A stretch of 64,000 nt of DNA from Paraglaciecola sp. 20A4 (GTDB lineage: Bacteria > Pseudomonadota > Gammaproteobacteria > Enterobacterales > Alteromonadaceae): positions 1-64,000 of the forward strand of contig NZ_WTPY01000010.1 in the NCBI RefSeq assembly GCF_011378905.1, in the 5' to 3' direction. Made by a program: the position numbers and the translations under genes. Position 1 is the stretch's first letter, and each line of letters begins with the position of its first letter. The notes below the pieces were generated by a model that made no database searches, was not told the DNA's origin, and worked only from the letters and a program-made list of their open reading frames with translations. Shown here one piece after another: positions 18,308 to 27,766 of the stretch.

Positions 18308-19399
18308 TTAATTACTTCTGTTCACTGTATTCCTTATGGCATTCGGTAGAGAATACCTGATGAAATTCATTGCAGGTTTTTCGAACAAGATAAAAGACAA
18401 AATTGACGCTATCGTTAAGATAATAAAAAATAATGTAAAATGAACGAGTGGCGATAAGCCTAAATCACCTACGATGTACTTTTCGTAAATTTGATGAATG
18501 GGTATCTGTAATATGTAGAGCGAAAAACTCGCCTCACCTAAGAGCAAAAGTGGCCTTGCACTAAACATTCGAATTAACTTAGAGCGGCAAATAGAAACGG
18601 CCACAATAAAAACAAGAAAAATCGGCGCGAAAAAGCTTGAGCTAAAAGCAAACTCTAGCTCAAAAAAGTTTGAAATTTTAGATTCGTTGTTAAGTAACAT
18701 CACTAATGTTGCAGTAATCATTCCCACAATAAAAAATGAAGCTGTATTATTTGTAATCGAACACTTCTTTTCTAAAACCCACATTGCACCATAAACCCCT
18801 AAGATAAAACTGCAAAAATGTGTAAGAGGAAAATAGTAGATTAGATCGTGGGAAAACGACGGGAAACCACCGTAAAAACCAGCAGATAATGCCCCTGTCG
18901 TTATTGCTTGTGTAACCCCCCACACAAATAGTGAAGCTATCATCATATGCCTAACCGACATACTCCTAGACTTAATACCATATAACAAAAATGGAAATGT
19001 TAAATAAAAAAAAGCTTCTACAGAAAGTGACCAGCCAGGACCATTTATAGATAGAGGATGAGGAGGAAACCAGGCTTGCAGAAGTGATAAATTCAAAAAT
19101 AATGAAAGGTTATTTACCTGCTTCCCTTGTAAATAAGATGATAACACCATCAAAACTATTGCTAATAAATAAACTGGCATTATTCTAGCTATCCTTGCCC
19201 ACCAATAGGATTTATTAATTATGTCTCTATTAAAATAGGATATACCCATAACAAATCCTGACAAAACAAAGAAAAATGTTACCATTTGTGGTCCTGCCGC
19301 TAATGCACCGGCAAAGCCGGTTGCATCGCTTCCAAAATGAAAAACAACAACAATTGAGGCTGCTATAAATCTAAAAAAAGTTAATTCATCAATTCTCAT
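18308..19399 (-). CDS. Acyltransferase 3 family membrane protein
   Basis: A 363-residue integral membrane acyltransferase of the OafA/YrhL type, which transfers O-acetyl or other acyl groups to extracytoplasmic sugars. The N-terminal signature RIDELTFFRFIAASIVVVFHF with its His is present, as are FFVLSGFVMG, a WWARIARIMPVY segment, and GPGWSLSVEAFFYLTFPF. About ten membrane segments. Many Phe, Ile and Ser codons and an AT-rich look set it apart from its neighbours. It has no adjacent glycan operon, so the acceptor is unknown. Confidence 0.88.
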   Translation of the reverse strand: MRIDELTFFRFIAASIVVVFHFGSDATGFAGALAAGPQMVTFFFVLSGFVMGISYFNRDIINKSYWWARIARIMPVYLLAIVLMVLSSYLQGKQVNNLSLFLNLSLLQAWFPPHPLSINGPGWSLSVEAFFYLTFPFLLYGIKSRSMSVRHMMIASLFVWGVTQAITTGALSAGFYGGFPSFSHDLIYYFPLTHFCSFILGVYGAMWVLEKKCSITNNTASFFIVGMITATLVMLLNNESKISNFFELEFAFSSSFFAPIFLVFIVAVSICRSKLIRMFSARPLLLLGEASFSLYILQIPIHQIYEKYIVGDLGLSPLVHFTLFFIILTIASILSFILFEKPAMNFIRYSLPNAIRNTVNRSN

Positions 19400-19948
19400 T
19401 ATACACTCATACCTGAAATTATAAAAAAGCGCTCCCCCGCGCTACTGCGACAAAAATTGCTTAGCCGCTTCAAAAAGTGACCGCAGATATGTGTATAGTT
19501 TTACTACAACAGTTAAATTATTAACTAGTAATCCTTTTCATTTTTATACAATCTGCTAGAGATAACGAATACTAGGATAGTCAGTAATATTATTTGGTTT
19601 GCCGACACCTAACTGCAAAAACGATCCGCTTTTAGGCCTCTGGTAACAAGATGTAAGAACCCTGTTTTGATTCATGTATTGACGCTATAGACATATCGTA
19701 GACCGATCCGAGACATCCTAAAAAAATCAAAAAATTGCTGACCTATTATGTATCATTTATCGGCTCTAAAAACATAAGATAAGTTTGGCAAGAGCCAAAC
19801 TGCTTATTAATTTAATAAAATTTTCTTAGCCGAACAAACATATTGACAGAAGGGGAAGCTCACCCAAAATTAGGTTTTGAAGGAACATACCGGCAAAAAT
19901 AAAAACGCAGATTTTGCCACACCCGCCCCTTAGAGTCGATTCCAGCAT
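19400..19948. other. Long AT-rich gene-free interval
   Basis: About 550 bases with no ORF over 60 codons that I would support. AGTTTGGC (19782-19789) and GCCAAACT (19794-19801) form an 8-bp stem with an AAGA loop that can extend through ATAAG/CTTAT. On the minus strand it precedes a TTTTT run further on and could terminate the small membrane protein gene at 19949. The rest shows nothing I can name. Confidence 0.4.
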
Positions 19949-20323
19949 TTATGCTTTTGCAAAAAAACTATTCTGCTTGGCATATAACCACGTCACCACC
20001 AGAAAGACTAAAGTAACAACACCACAAACTAACTCAAACTGATCCCCAAGTATCTCTCGATATTTCTTGGACCAAAACAATGCAAAAAAGCCATGAGAGG
20101 TCAGTAAGAATCCACACCAAAAATTAATCCGTTTTGCCCAATTGGTTTGGGTCAAACCATACCAAGCCAGATTCCCTAGCAGTACAGTGGCGACCAATAA
20201 TATAGTTGGAATAATATAATGCCTACCTATTATAAAAGTTTGCAATACCGCCAAACCCGCTAATAAAGCCAACAGCGCCATAAACCAATCTAAAGAATTC
20301 GCCCAACCAAGTGATTTTTTCAT
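19949..20323 (-). CDS. Small membrane protein of unknown function
   Basis: A 124-residue protein with four hydrophobic segments (about 12-31, 36-52, 67-84 and 99-115) and short polar loops. I do not recognise the family. It lies 107 bases downstream of the small lipoprotein gene on the same strand. No signal-type cleavage site; most likely an inner-membrane protein. Confidence 0.55.
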   Translation of the reverse strand: MKKSLGWANSLDWFMALLALLAGLAVLQTFIIGRHYIIPTILLVATVLLGNLAWYGLTQTNWAKRINFWCGFLLTSHGFFALFWSKKYREILGDQFELVCGVVTLVFLVVTWLYAKQNSFFAKA

Positions 20324-20430
20324 AATGCCGCCTTTATTATTATTGTAGGGCTTATGCTACTGCAAAATATTAGGCAAACGCCAGTACGAAATAAGCCTAG
20401 CTCAAACATAGCAGGCATGTAGTTATAAAC

Positions 20431-20793
20431 TTACTTCTTTACGAGCATCAAGTCATTGGCAACATCATCAAGCATACAGTCACTTTCAATGGCAGTTATT
20501 TTATTGTCGAGTGTTTTATCAAACGCTCCTGTTGCAATGGCAGCACGACTACCGTACTCCCCTAAGATAACGTTTAGTAAAATTGAAGTTGGCAAGACAG
20601 AAGCAACGCCATTAACTAATTTTTCTTGAGTCGTCGTTTTTTGTAATTCAAGGGTCGCAATATCGAGATGTGCGTCAGCACAATCAACGACCTTGTTCAA
20701 ATGCCCCTTAACTAGTTCGTGGCGCTTTACGGCTGACGCGCAGCCTGACAAAAAGAATAAAGCCATAGTCACGAGCATAAGTAATGGTTTCAT
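20431..20793 (-). CDS. Small lipoprotein of unknown function
   Basis: A 120-residue protein with an export signal and lipobox (MALFFLSGCASA, lipid-attached Cys18). The mature part contains two further Cys (VDCADAH and ESDCMLDD) that could pair in the periplasm, and a Gly/Ala/Leu stretch VASVLPTSILLNVILGEYG. I do not recognise the family. It is a single gene on the minus strand, upstream of the small membrane protein gene. Confidence 0.6.
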   Translation of the reverse strand: MKPLLMLVTMALFFLSGCASAVKRHELVKGHLNKVVDCADAHLDIATLELQKTTTQEKLVNGVASVLPTSILLNVILGEYGSRAAIATGAFDKTLDNKITAIESDCMLDDVANDLMLVKK

Positions 20794-20990
20794 AGAAAAT
20801 AGCCGTCAGTTTAAAAATTAATGACAGCAGTGTAGACAGGTTATTTTTCAAACAAAAGGGTGTCGCAGTTATTGTTAATGAATAGTGATAGTCGGCATAC
20901 TTTTGTGATAATTATCAGCGCAAAGCGAGCCAACTCACTGCGCGAAGATTTAGTGCACTAATACGCTAATAATCCAAAGCAGCGACCTCG

Positions 20991-21770
20991 TTAATCCAGT
21001 TCTTTAATTTCCACATTTTTAAACTCGATGGGCTGCCCTTCACTTTGCAGAGCAATATATCCAGACTGTAATACTTTGCCGTCTTGTTTGAATATAGCGC
21101 TCTGGCCGTTCACTATTTTATCGTTGCCGTCCAGAGTGGGATGACTGTATTGCAACACGACCTGACCATTAATTAACTGAGTAATCGAATCGTCTTCGAC
21201 CAATAACTCAGCAGTAACCCATTGATCTTTTGCTAATGCGGGATAATTTGAGGACAGACAATGGGCGGGATACACTTCACCTTGATACACAATGTTGGTA
21301 GCTGGGGAGCACATATTCCCCGTCATACGCTTACCATCACCTAAATCAGCCAAAAATTGCATCTCCACTGACACTGGCCAGTTTTGGTCTTTATTAATGG
21401 ATTCTGGAGATTGGCTATAAAACATCAAACCGCTGTTTAATTCAGCGTATTTAGCTCCCCCCTTGGCAAATTCCCCACTAAAACGATAATCAACACGCAG
21501 ATGAAAGTTTTTAAAAGATGTCTTGTAAAATAAGTGCCCAAACTCATCAGTAAATTCGTATTGATCGTAACGGACTTTCAGCAAGCCATCCTCTACGCGA
21601 AAGGTATTACCGTAATTATCCCCTGCTGGGTGGTGATTAATTTTCATCACCCAATCATCTAAATTTTTGCCATTAAATAGGGTTACCCATTTTTGTGACT
21701 CGTTGTTATTGGCGCAGCCTAATAGACCTAAGGTCATAGTGCACAATAGCAAAAGTGGTTTAACTGACAT
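20991..21770 (-). CDS. DUF1080 lipoprotein (3-keto-disaccharide hydrolase-like)
   Basis: A 259-residue exported lipoprotein (lipobox LGLLGC) with one concanavalin-like DUF1080 domain. The domain opens with WVTLFNGKNLDDWVMKI and contains HLRVDYRFSGEFAKGGAKYAELNSGLMFY and GYIALQSEGQPIEFKNVEI. Some members hydrolyse 3-keto-glycosides; activity here is not shown. I chose the ATG at 21770 because AAGGA sits 5 bases before it and the signal peptide begins there. It follows the MipA/OmpV porin gene by 29 bases, suggesting a two-gene uptake and processing unit. Confidence 0.82.
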   Translation of the reverse strand: MSVKPLLLLCTMTLGLLGCANNNESQKWVTLFNGKNLDDWVMKINHHPAGDNYGNTFRVEDGLLKVRYDQYEFTDEFGHLFYKTSFKNFHLRVDYRFSGEFAKGGAKYAELNSGLMFYSQSPESINKDQNWPVSVEMQFLADLGDGKRMTGNMCSPATNIVYQGEVYPAHCLSSNYPALAKDQWVTAELLVEDDSITQLINGQVVLQYSHPTLDGNDKIVNGQSAIFKQDGKVLQSGYIALQSEGQPIEFKNVEIKELD

Positions 21771-21799
21771 ATGTGTCCTTATTTTAGTGCGCATATAGG

Positions 21800-22633
21800 T
21801 TAGAATTTATATAAATAGGCCAACATGAATTTATTTTCGGTGGCACTATCCACCAGCGGACTGTCCTTTATTTCATCACCTAGACTCGTGATACTGCCAT
21901 CAATAAAAACTGAACTGCGTTTATCAAACAAGTACGCCACGCGCATCCCATATTCTATGTTCACCGTAGCCTCACCTTTATACATCGAGCGAGCAGCAGT
22001 AGCCTCATAAGACCGAACACCGTATTGAAAATCAACATAATTGTCATTCAAAAAAACAGCGACAATGCGCGGCGATAGCATAATCTGCTGTCCAAACATC
22101 CACGTTTTGTCGACACCAAGACTGAAAAAATAACCTTCTCTATCGCCAGATACATCGCTCATCCACTGGGCATTCACATCAAGCCAAGGATTTTGCCAAT
22201 GGGCTTTAGCCCCAATACCAAAGCCTCCTTCCCGTTCGTCCATTCCCTGTAGAATAGGGGTATCTTCAATATCATCATTATCGTAGCCTCCAAAATCGTA
22301 ACGGCCAGTGAGACTAAATTTTATTTTCTGAGTGCTATCGATTATTAAGCTAGGCAGTTTGATATCAATACTTGGACCAAACCAACGAATATATTGGCTT
22401 TCGTAACTTAGAAATGGAATGACAACGGTGTTTCTATCAATACCTTCAATTCCCTGCTGCTGGCTTATTGCACCTATGCCAATTCCCCACTGAGAGACAT
22501 TAACATCTGGTCTACTTCCTTTATATTCAGCCACATTAGCAAACGCCGTTATAGGCCCACAAAACCCCATTAGCAAGATAACAGCATTTATCGCTATTCT
22601 CTGCTTGGGGACAGTTAAATAGGGTATTGGCAT
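21800..22633 (-). CDS. MipA/OmpV family outer-membrane protein
   Basis: A 277-residue beta-barrel protein. Starting at the ATG at 22633 (GGAGAG upstream) gives a signal sequence ending in ITAFANV. Many alternating-hydrophobic strands follow (WGIGIGAIS, VVIPFLSYES, IKFSLTGRYDF, FGIGAKAHW), and the chain ends in the aromatic-terminated strand LAYLYKF, as outer-membrane barrels do. It is the first gene of a pair with the DUF1080 lipoprotein. It could be a pore for the sugar handled by that lipoprotein, which is inference. Confidence 0.82.
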   Translation of the reverse strand: MPIPYLTVPKQRIAINAVILLMGFCGPITAFANVAEYKGSRPDVNVSQWGIGIGAISQQQGIEGIDRNTVVIPFLSYESQYIRWFGPSIDIKLPSLIIDSTQKIKFSLTGRYDFGGYDNDDIEDTPILQGMDEREGGFGIGAKAHWQNPWLDVNAQWMSDVSGDREGYFFSLGVDKTWMFGQQIMLSPRIVAVFLNDNYVDFQYGVRSYEATAARSMYKGEATVNIEYGMRVAYLFDKRSSVFIDGSITSLGDEIKDSPLVDSATENKFMLAYLYKF

Positions 22634-22747
22634 AAAGCGCTCTCCAAGCTGTATTAAATCAGCTATAATAATTTCGTGATCGCTAATAATCACACATATA
22701 CAAGCATTGCTTGCAATACAGGCTCCAACACACGGCTAAAAGTGGCA

Positions 22748-23272
22748 TTAAAACATTCCCAACGTCACTATTAACTTGCCATTTTCTACCACTACCGACT
22801 CCAGCGTTGCTTTAGCCAATTTCTGTTTTAGATCCGCATCATTTAACACATAGATAGGACGTGACTCTAAAATCGTTCCCACAACAGATTGCAGCAGTTT
22901 CTTGATCTCATTTTGCTGGCTCTGAGACACTTTATGTAGATTCAGCTCCACCAGCTTGGCATTGGTAAAATACAGCGCGCCCTGCTCTTGATTGTAAGCG
23001 AGGCTGCCTGTTATGTAGCTACTGCCAGTGCCACTATATGCGCCTAACGCACTGGCCTTAATATTTGCCCCGATCCCTATTTCGTTAGTCGCATCGAGTA
23101 AATTTAGCCGTGGTTCAGACAACGTCATGGTCACAAAAAACTTAGTGCGCGTCATGGGCATGATGGTATTTACCATCTCTTGTAGTTCGGCTTCAGTAAA
23201 CTCTTTGGTATAGGCGTGCGCCTGTGACCAACTAAGCGTTAAGGAAATTATAAGGCCAAATAAATACTTCAA
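22748..23272 (-). CDS. DUF1439 family exported protein
   Basis: A 174-residue exported protein with a signal peptide ending SQAHA. The mature part resembles Escherichia coli YceB-type DUF1439 proteins: a helical start (FTEAELQEMVNTIMP), then strands, and the C-terminal ADLKQKLAKATLESVVVENGKLIVTLG. It has no lipobox Cys, unlike YceB, so it is probably soluble in the periplasm. Function unknown. Single gene, divergent from metY. Confidence 0.72.
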   Translation of the reverse strand: MKYLFGLIISLTLSWSQAHAYTKEFTEAELQEMVNTIMPMTRTKFFVTMTLSEPRLNLLDATNEIGIGANIKASALGAYSGTGSSYITGSLAYNQEQGALYFTNAKLVELNLHKVSQSQQNEIKKLLQSVVGTILESRPIYVLNDADLKQKLAKATLESVVVENGKLIVTLGMF

Positions 23273-23522
23273 TCATCACCTCTTGTTCTGCTACGTATTA
23301 CTTGAAATCGTCTGGTATTGATACTACCTCTTGCTATTGGTTGTATGCCAGCTTTTCATTTAAACGCGAAGGTTAGTGACCATTCACTTTCTAAATAATG
23401 TCGAATAGTCTAATTTAGCGCAGAAAATTCTTATAAAAGGCTAGTTTTTGGGCAAACCTTTGATAATGTAATTCCTTTGCTTACTCAACTTTACAAACTG
23501 ACTCAACATAAGGAGCATTCCC

Positions 23523-24794
23523 ATGAAAAAGGAAACGATCTGCATTCATGAGGGTTATGAAACTGACCCCACAACTAAGTCCTGCGCGGTGCCTATTTAC
23601 CAAACCGTCGCGTATGAATTCGACAATGCTCAACACGGTGCAGACTTATTCGATCTAGCCGTGCCTGGCAATATTTACACCCGTATTATGAATCCAACAT
23701 GGGATGTACTTGAAAAACGGGTTGCAGCCCTTGAAGGGGGTGTTGCGGCACTTGTTGTTTCTGCAGGCAGTGCAGCAATTAACTATGCCATTTTAACGAT
23801 TGCCGAAGCAGGCGATAACATAGTAGCGACGCCACAATTATACGGGGGTACCTATACCTTATTCGCGCATTTATTGCCTAAATTAGGGATAGAAGTACGC
23901 TTCGCTGATTCAGACAAAGCCGAAGATTTAGCCAAGCTAATGGATGATAAAACCAAAGCGGTGTTTTGCGAAACTATCGGCAACCCAGCGGGTAACATAG
24001 TCGACATTGAGCCCATTGCCACAATGGCTCATAAACATGGTGTCCCTTTGATAGTCGATAATACCGTCGCCACTCCTGCACTATTAAACCCAATTGAATA
24101 TGGCGCAGACATAGTCGTGCACTCGTTGACCAAATACATGGGTGGCCACGGTAATTCATTGGGCGGTATTATCGTTGACTCAGGTAAATTCCCTTGGACT
24201 GAACATAAAGAGCGCTTCGCTATGCTTAATGAGCCTGAACCGGCTTATCACGGCGTGGTATACACGCGTGATTTTGGTGCGGCAGCGTATATTGCCCGAG
24301 CCCGCACTGTGCCTCTTCGCAACACAGGTTCCGCTTTATCTCCTATTAACGCATTTATGCTGATGCAAGGCATGGAAACTCTGCCCCTGCGCATGGAGCG
24401 TCACTGTGATAACGCCATAGCAGTTGCTAAGTACCTAAAAGCCCACCCGAAAGTTGAATGGGTCAGTTATGCGGGTCTTGAAGGCGATAAGTACTATGAT
24501 ATGGCACAAAAATATCTCAATGGTCGCCCGTCGTCATTAATGACGTTCGGCATAAAAGGTGGTTTTGATGCAGGGGTGAAGTTTTACGATGCCCTCAAGC
24601 TTATCAAGCGCTTAGTGAATATTGGTGATACCAAAACGCTCGCTTGCCACCCGGCCTCGACAACTCATAGACAATTAAATGAAGAGGAGCTAAAAAGTGC
24701 AGGTATCAGTTCAGAAATGCTGCGCTTATGTATCGGTATTGAACACATTGACGATATAGAAGCAGACCTAGCTCAAGCGTTCGACGCAGTATAA
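23523..24794 (+). CDS. metY: O-acetylhomoserine sulfhydrylase
   Basis: A PLP enzyme that makes homocysteine from O-acetylhomoserine and sulfide in methionine synthesis; some relatives also take O-acetylserine. The 423-residue protein has the Cys/Met metabolism fold with YTRIMNPTWDVLEKRVAALEGG, the cofactor lysine in VHSLTKYMGGH (about 204), and ACHPASTTHRQL. AAGGAG precedes the ATG. It is monocistronic with its own terminator. I saw no SAM riboswitch or clear MetJ boxes upstream. Confidence 0.92.
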   Translation: MKKETICIHEGYETDPTTKSCAVPIYQTVAYEFDNAQHGADLFDLAVPGNIYTRIMNPTWDVLEKRVAALEGGVAALVVSAGSAAINYAILTIAEAGDNIVATPQLYGGTYTLFAHLLPKLGIEVRFADSDKAEDLAKLMDDKTKAVFCETIGNPAGNIVDIEPIATMAHKHGVPLIVDNTVATPALLNPIEYGADIVVHSLTKYMGGHGNSLGGIIVDSGKFPWTEHKERFAMLNEPEPAYHGVVYTRDFGAAAYIARARTVPLRNTGSALSPINAFMLMQGMETLPLRMERHCDNAIAVAKYLKAHPKVEWVSYAGLEGDKYYDMAQKYLNGRPSSLMTFGIKGGFDAGVKFYDALKLIKRLVNIGDTKTLACHPASTTHRQLNEEELKSAGISSEMLRLCIGIEHIDDIEADLAQAFDAV

Positions 24795-24823
24795 GTGCGC
24801 TAACCATACCAAACCACTGTTTC

Positions 24824-24857
24824 TAGTAAATGAAGCAGTGGCTTTTGCACACCTTAG
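24824..24857 (+). terminator. Terminator of metY
   Basis: CCACTGTTTC and GAAGCAGTGG form a 10-bp stem with one G-U pair and an 8-base loop, followed by CTTTT, 30 bases after the metY stop codon. Confidence 0.75.
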
Positions 24858-24985
24858 AAACCTATCAAGTACTTAACTTGCATTGCCCATCTGACAAAAA
24901 ATATCTAAAAGCCATGATATTTTAAAATTACTCAACATATAATCCAGCCTAGTTAAGAATAAACCTATCCACGGAACTGGAAAAT

Positions 24986-25372
24986 ATGACCTACCTGCAA
25001 CTCGCCTATTTTCACCTTGCCACGGTATTGCCAGCATTTTTAATAGGAACATATTTGTTGGCCAATCGAAAAGGTACGCCAGCACACCGTTTATTGGGCA
25101 AAGTTTATATGACTCTAATGCTGATAACGGCGCTGGCTACGTTGTTTATGGCAGCCGAAGTTGGCCCTATAATTATTGGCCACTTTGGCTATGTGCATTT
25201 GTTTAGCTTACTTGTTTTATATGCGGTACCCAGCGCTTATATTGCGGTACGTAAAGGTAATATCGCTAAGCATAAACGCAGTATGGTGTTGCTATATATT
25301 GGGGCGATACTCCTCGCTGGCGTTTTTACCTTTATGCCGGGCAGAATGATGCATACCTGGTTTTTTGGCTGA
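24986..25372 (+). CDS. DUF2306 family membrane protein
   Basis: A 128-residue integral membrane protein with four hydrophobic segments. The family features are visible: HLATVLPAFLIGTYLL, then GTPAHRLLGKVYM with its conserved His, a second His-bearing loop (GHFGYVHLFSLLVLY), and KHKRSMVLLYIGA. The spaced histidines suggest haem or metal binding, as in related families, but this is unproven. Single gene facing the phosphoesterase locus, with a 13-bp hairpin between them. Confidence 0.75.
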   Translation: MTYLQLAYFHLATVLPAFLIGTYLLANRKGTPAHRLLGKVYMTLMLITALATLFMAAEVGPIIIGHFGYVHLFSLLVLYAVPSAYIAVRKGNIAKHKRSMVLLYIGAILLAGVFTFMPGRMMHTWFFG

Positions 25373-25416
25373 TTGCGGACGATAGCAAACAATACTATAA
25401 AAGAAGTAAAGAGATA

Positions 25417-25450
25417 CGAGACTAGGCCTTTGCTTTTAGGCCTAGTCTCG
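25417..25450. terminator. 13-bp hairpin between convergent genes
   Basis: CGAGACTAGGCCT and AGGCCTAGTCTCG form a perfect 13-bp stem with an 8-base loop, midway between convergent coding regions. Neither side has a strong T-run, so it is either a weak bidirectional terminator or an mRNA 3'-end stabiliser. Confidence 0.6.
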
Positions 25451-25469
25451 CTCAAAGTATCCGATTACT

Positions 25470-26576
25470 TTATAAGGAAACTTCCTGCTGCATTTTTACA
25501 ACACCTGTATCATCTTTAATGCTCATCGTCACTTTTGGATGCTTGTCACTCCAGTCAATATCCAGCACACCATAATTGGCTTTGGAAAACCCTTTACCCA
25601 CTCGATGCTTATTTGGGCTCACTTGCTTCCACTCTTCCGTTAAACCCGACGAGGTCATTTCCCAAAGAGCTTGACCGTTTTCAAAACGGACTTGACTAAG
25701 CTCACTCCAGTGCGTATCGCCACTGACAATGACCAAATTTCTGATTTCATACTTCACTAACAAATCAAGCAAGCGTTGACGCTCTGTTGGGAAGTTGGCC
25801 CATGACTCCCATCCACTAAATTCCGGTAAGAGCTGCAAACTTGAGGCTAAAATTCGCACATCTGCCGGTTGTTGCAACTGTTCTTCTAGCCACTGCCATT
25901 GAGCATTACCGAGCATTTTTTGACTTGCATCTGTGTGCGGCAAATACGGTCCTAAATGTTGCGGGGCTTTTACCTGCCTATACTCGCTAGGCGTAACATG
26001 AGCTAATGCATCTCGGTTCCACCGTAAATCTGGCATGATGACTTGTATCCGCTTGGGGGCGCTGCCGAACATGTAGCTAGTATAAATACCATCAGACCGG
26101 GTACGTCTGATGCTATCTTGTGGCTCGTTAAAATAATCGAGCATAATTTGACGTGAGGCTTCTTTTTGCGGATAGGTTTTCCCCCCATCGTTTTGACCGA
26201 AATCGTGATCATCCCACATACCAATGGTTGGCGTAGCAGCAAGCATTCTCTGCATGCCGGGCTTAGCCCATTGCTTTTGGTATTTAGCCTTCAGCAAAGC
26301 CATATTTTCGGTATCACCGTAAATATTATCCCCCAACAACATTAATAAATCAGCCTGCTCTTCTAGCATCGGTTGCCAAATAGGCTGGTCTTTGTCTTGG
26401 TGTGAGCATGAGCCAATTAACACCTTGAATTGATGTTTGTCTGCAGAACTGACTGTAAGTACATTAGTACTACTGGGTGCTGGTGCATTGCTGCTAACGG
26501 GCATTGATGTAGTAGTGCAAGCAACACTGGTGAGACAGAATGCACTCGCAATACATATCTTAATTGATTTCATCAT
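25470..26576 (-). CDS. PhoD-like secreted phosphodiesterase/alkaline phosphatase
   Basis: A 368-residue exported metallophosphoesterase. An N-terminal signal with a lipobox-like LTSVAC suggests a lipoprotein. The PhoD-like core shows LIGSCSHQD, LLMLLGDNIYGD, IGMWDDHDFGQND and VSGDTHWSE, giving the expected Asp, Asn and His metal ligands. It lies 2 bases after the upstream phosphodiesterase gene, so the two are co-translated. Two adjacent ATG codons could start it. Likely releases phosphate from phosphodiesters or nucleotides in the periplasm or at the surface. Confidence 0.88.
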   Translation of the reverse strand: MMKSIKICIASAFCLTSVACTTTSMPVSSNAPAPSSTNVLTVSSADKHQFKVLIGSCSHQDKDQPIWQPMLEEQADLLMLLGDNIYGDTENMALLKAKYQKQWAKPGMQRMLAATPTIGMWDDHDFGQNDGGKTYPQKEASRQIMLDYFNEPQDSIRRTRSDGIYTSYMFGSAPKRIQVIMPDLRWNRDALAHVTPSEYRQVKAPQHLGPYLPHTDASQKMLGNAQWQWLEEQLQQPADVRILASSLQLLPEFSGWESWANFPTERQRLLDLLVKYEIRNLVIVSGDTHWSELSQVRFENGQALWEMTSSGLTEEWKQVSPNKHRVGKGFSKANYGVLDIDWSDKHPKVTMSIKDDTGVVKMQQEVSL

Positions 26577-26578
26577 AT

Positions 26579-27748
26579 TTACTTTTTGTTATTAACGGGG
26601 CTGGGACTAATCAGCATGGCCTGACCAATAGGGCGACCATTGACGCTAGCAAATGTTGCTGGATTTTGTTTGAGTAACTGTAACACAGTTGCTGCAACCT
26701 GATTGAGGCTGAAAGTGTTGCTGTTTTGTAGCTCCCCCTTAGATGCTATATCGGGACCGATAGCCGCCATCCACACTTGATTTGAACCAACAATGCCCTT
26801 TTCATATTGCGCTAAATTATCTAAGTAACCTTTTGTCGCTTTAGGGCTAGCATGGTGCTGCCAAGTCTCATTAGTCTCTCCGCGTCCATGGTCGACGGTA
26901 ATGATCAAGTTAGTGTTATCTTTATATTGTGCCATCGACTGCAGTTGCTGCCATAAGCGCGCAATGAACTGGTCACTGCGATGAGCCGAACTAAGATAAG
27001 CTGGGTAATCACCATCATGAGCAAAGTCGTCTGTTTCACCTAATGCCACATAAATGACTTTAGGCTGCTTAGCGCTAATATACTCTTGAGCAAAACCCAC
27101 TGTAAACCCGTCGAGTCGCACATTATGCCAAGGGCTTGGTATATCACTTTGCAATTGATTTAACCATTGGGCGTAGGGCGTTAAGCCAGCCCAGTCTGCA
27201 GGCATAAAACCAGCGTTGAGCGGTAAATTGCTACGTTCTGCATTGATAATGGCCGGAAATACAGCCCAACTACCAAATGCCGCTACCTGACCTTCGTACC
27301 CTTGCTGGGTGTTCAACCATTCTAAAAATGTCACATTAGGATTAGCAACTGGCTTATTAGAATCAATGCGTGGGTCCGCCTTACCCGTTAATATTTCATT
27401 GTATCCCGGGTAAGAAAACCACCAACTGTTACTCACATCCATGGCCGATTGCTTATCACGATTGCCGATGAGCAAACCATTTTTGGCAATTACGTTCCAT
27501 AAAAATGGCATCAGTTTTTGGCGCTTTTCGTTTAGTGTCTGACCGTTGAATTCATGAGCTATTATCTCAGCATGGTTGGTAAATTCTGGCTGCTCTAACA
27601 AGCTTGCTTCATAACCTCGAAAGACTTCTTGCCAACGTAGTCCATCGATACTGATAATTAACACATTATCCGCACTGTATGCCGGTGAACTGAGTAAAAT
27701 AGCCAGCAAGGTTTGGCACAATATCGCAAGTCGTTTTAACTGTTTCAT
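26579..27748 (-). CDS. Alkaline phosphatase superfamily phosphodiesterase
   Basis: A 389-residue exported enzyme of the alkaline phosphatase/nucleotide pyrophosphatase superfamily. After a signal peptide ending SPAYSA comes the metal site DNVLIISIDGLRWQEVF, the nucleophile region WWFSYPGYNEILTG, GETDDFAHDGDY and ITVDHGRGETN, with the spaced Asp and His ligands of the superfamily. I chose the ATG at 27748, where the signal peptide begins; the longest frame would add 21 residues read through a pentanucleotide repeat. It lies between the TonB-dependent receptor and the PhoD-like gene. Confidence 0.85.
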   Translation of the reverse strand: MKQLKRLAILCQTLLAILLSSPAYSADNVLIISIDGLRWQEVFRGYEASLLEQPEFTNHAEIIAHEFNGQTLNEKRQKLMPFLWNVIAKNGLLIGNRDKQSAMDVSNSWWFSYPGYNEILTGKADPRIDSNKPVANPNVTFLEWLNTQQGYEGQVAAFGSWAVFPAIINAERSNLPLNAGFMPADWAGLTPYAQWLNQLQSDIPSPWHNVRLDGFTVGFAQEYISAKQPKVIYVALGETDDFAHDGDYPAYLSSAHRSDQFIARLWQQLQSMAQYKDNTNLIITVDHGRGETNETWQHHASPKATKGYLDNLAQYEKGIVGSNQVWMAAIGPDIASKGELQNSNTFSLNQVAATVLQLLKQNPATFASVNGRPIGQAMLISPSPVNNKK

Positions 27749-27766
27749 AAGGATCTCATCAGTATT

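Noticed and set aside
23280-23522. MetJ boxes or SAM riboswitch upstream of metY
   Set aside because: No tandem AGACGTCT-like boxes and no riboswitch core were found.
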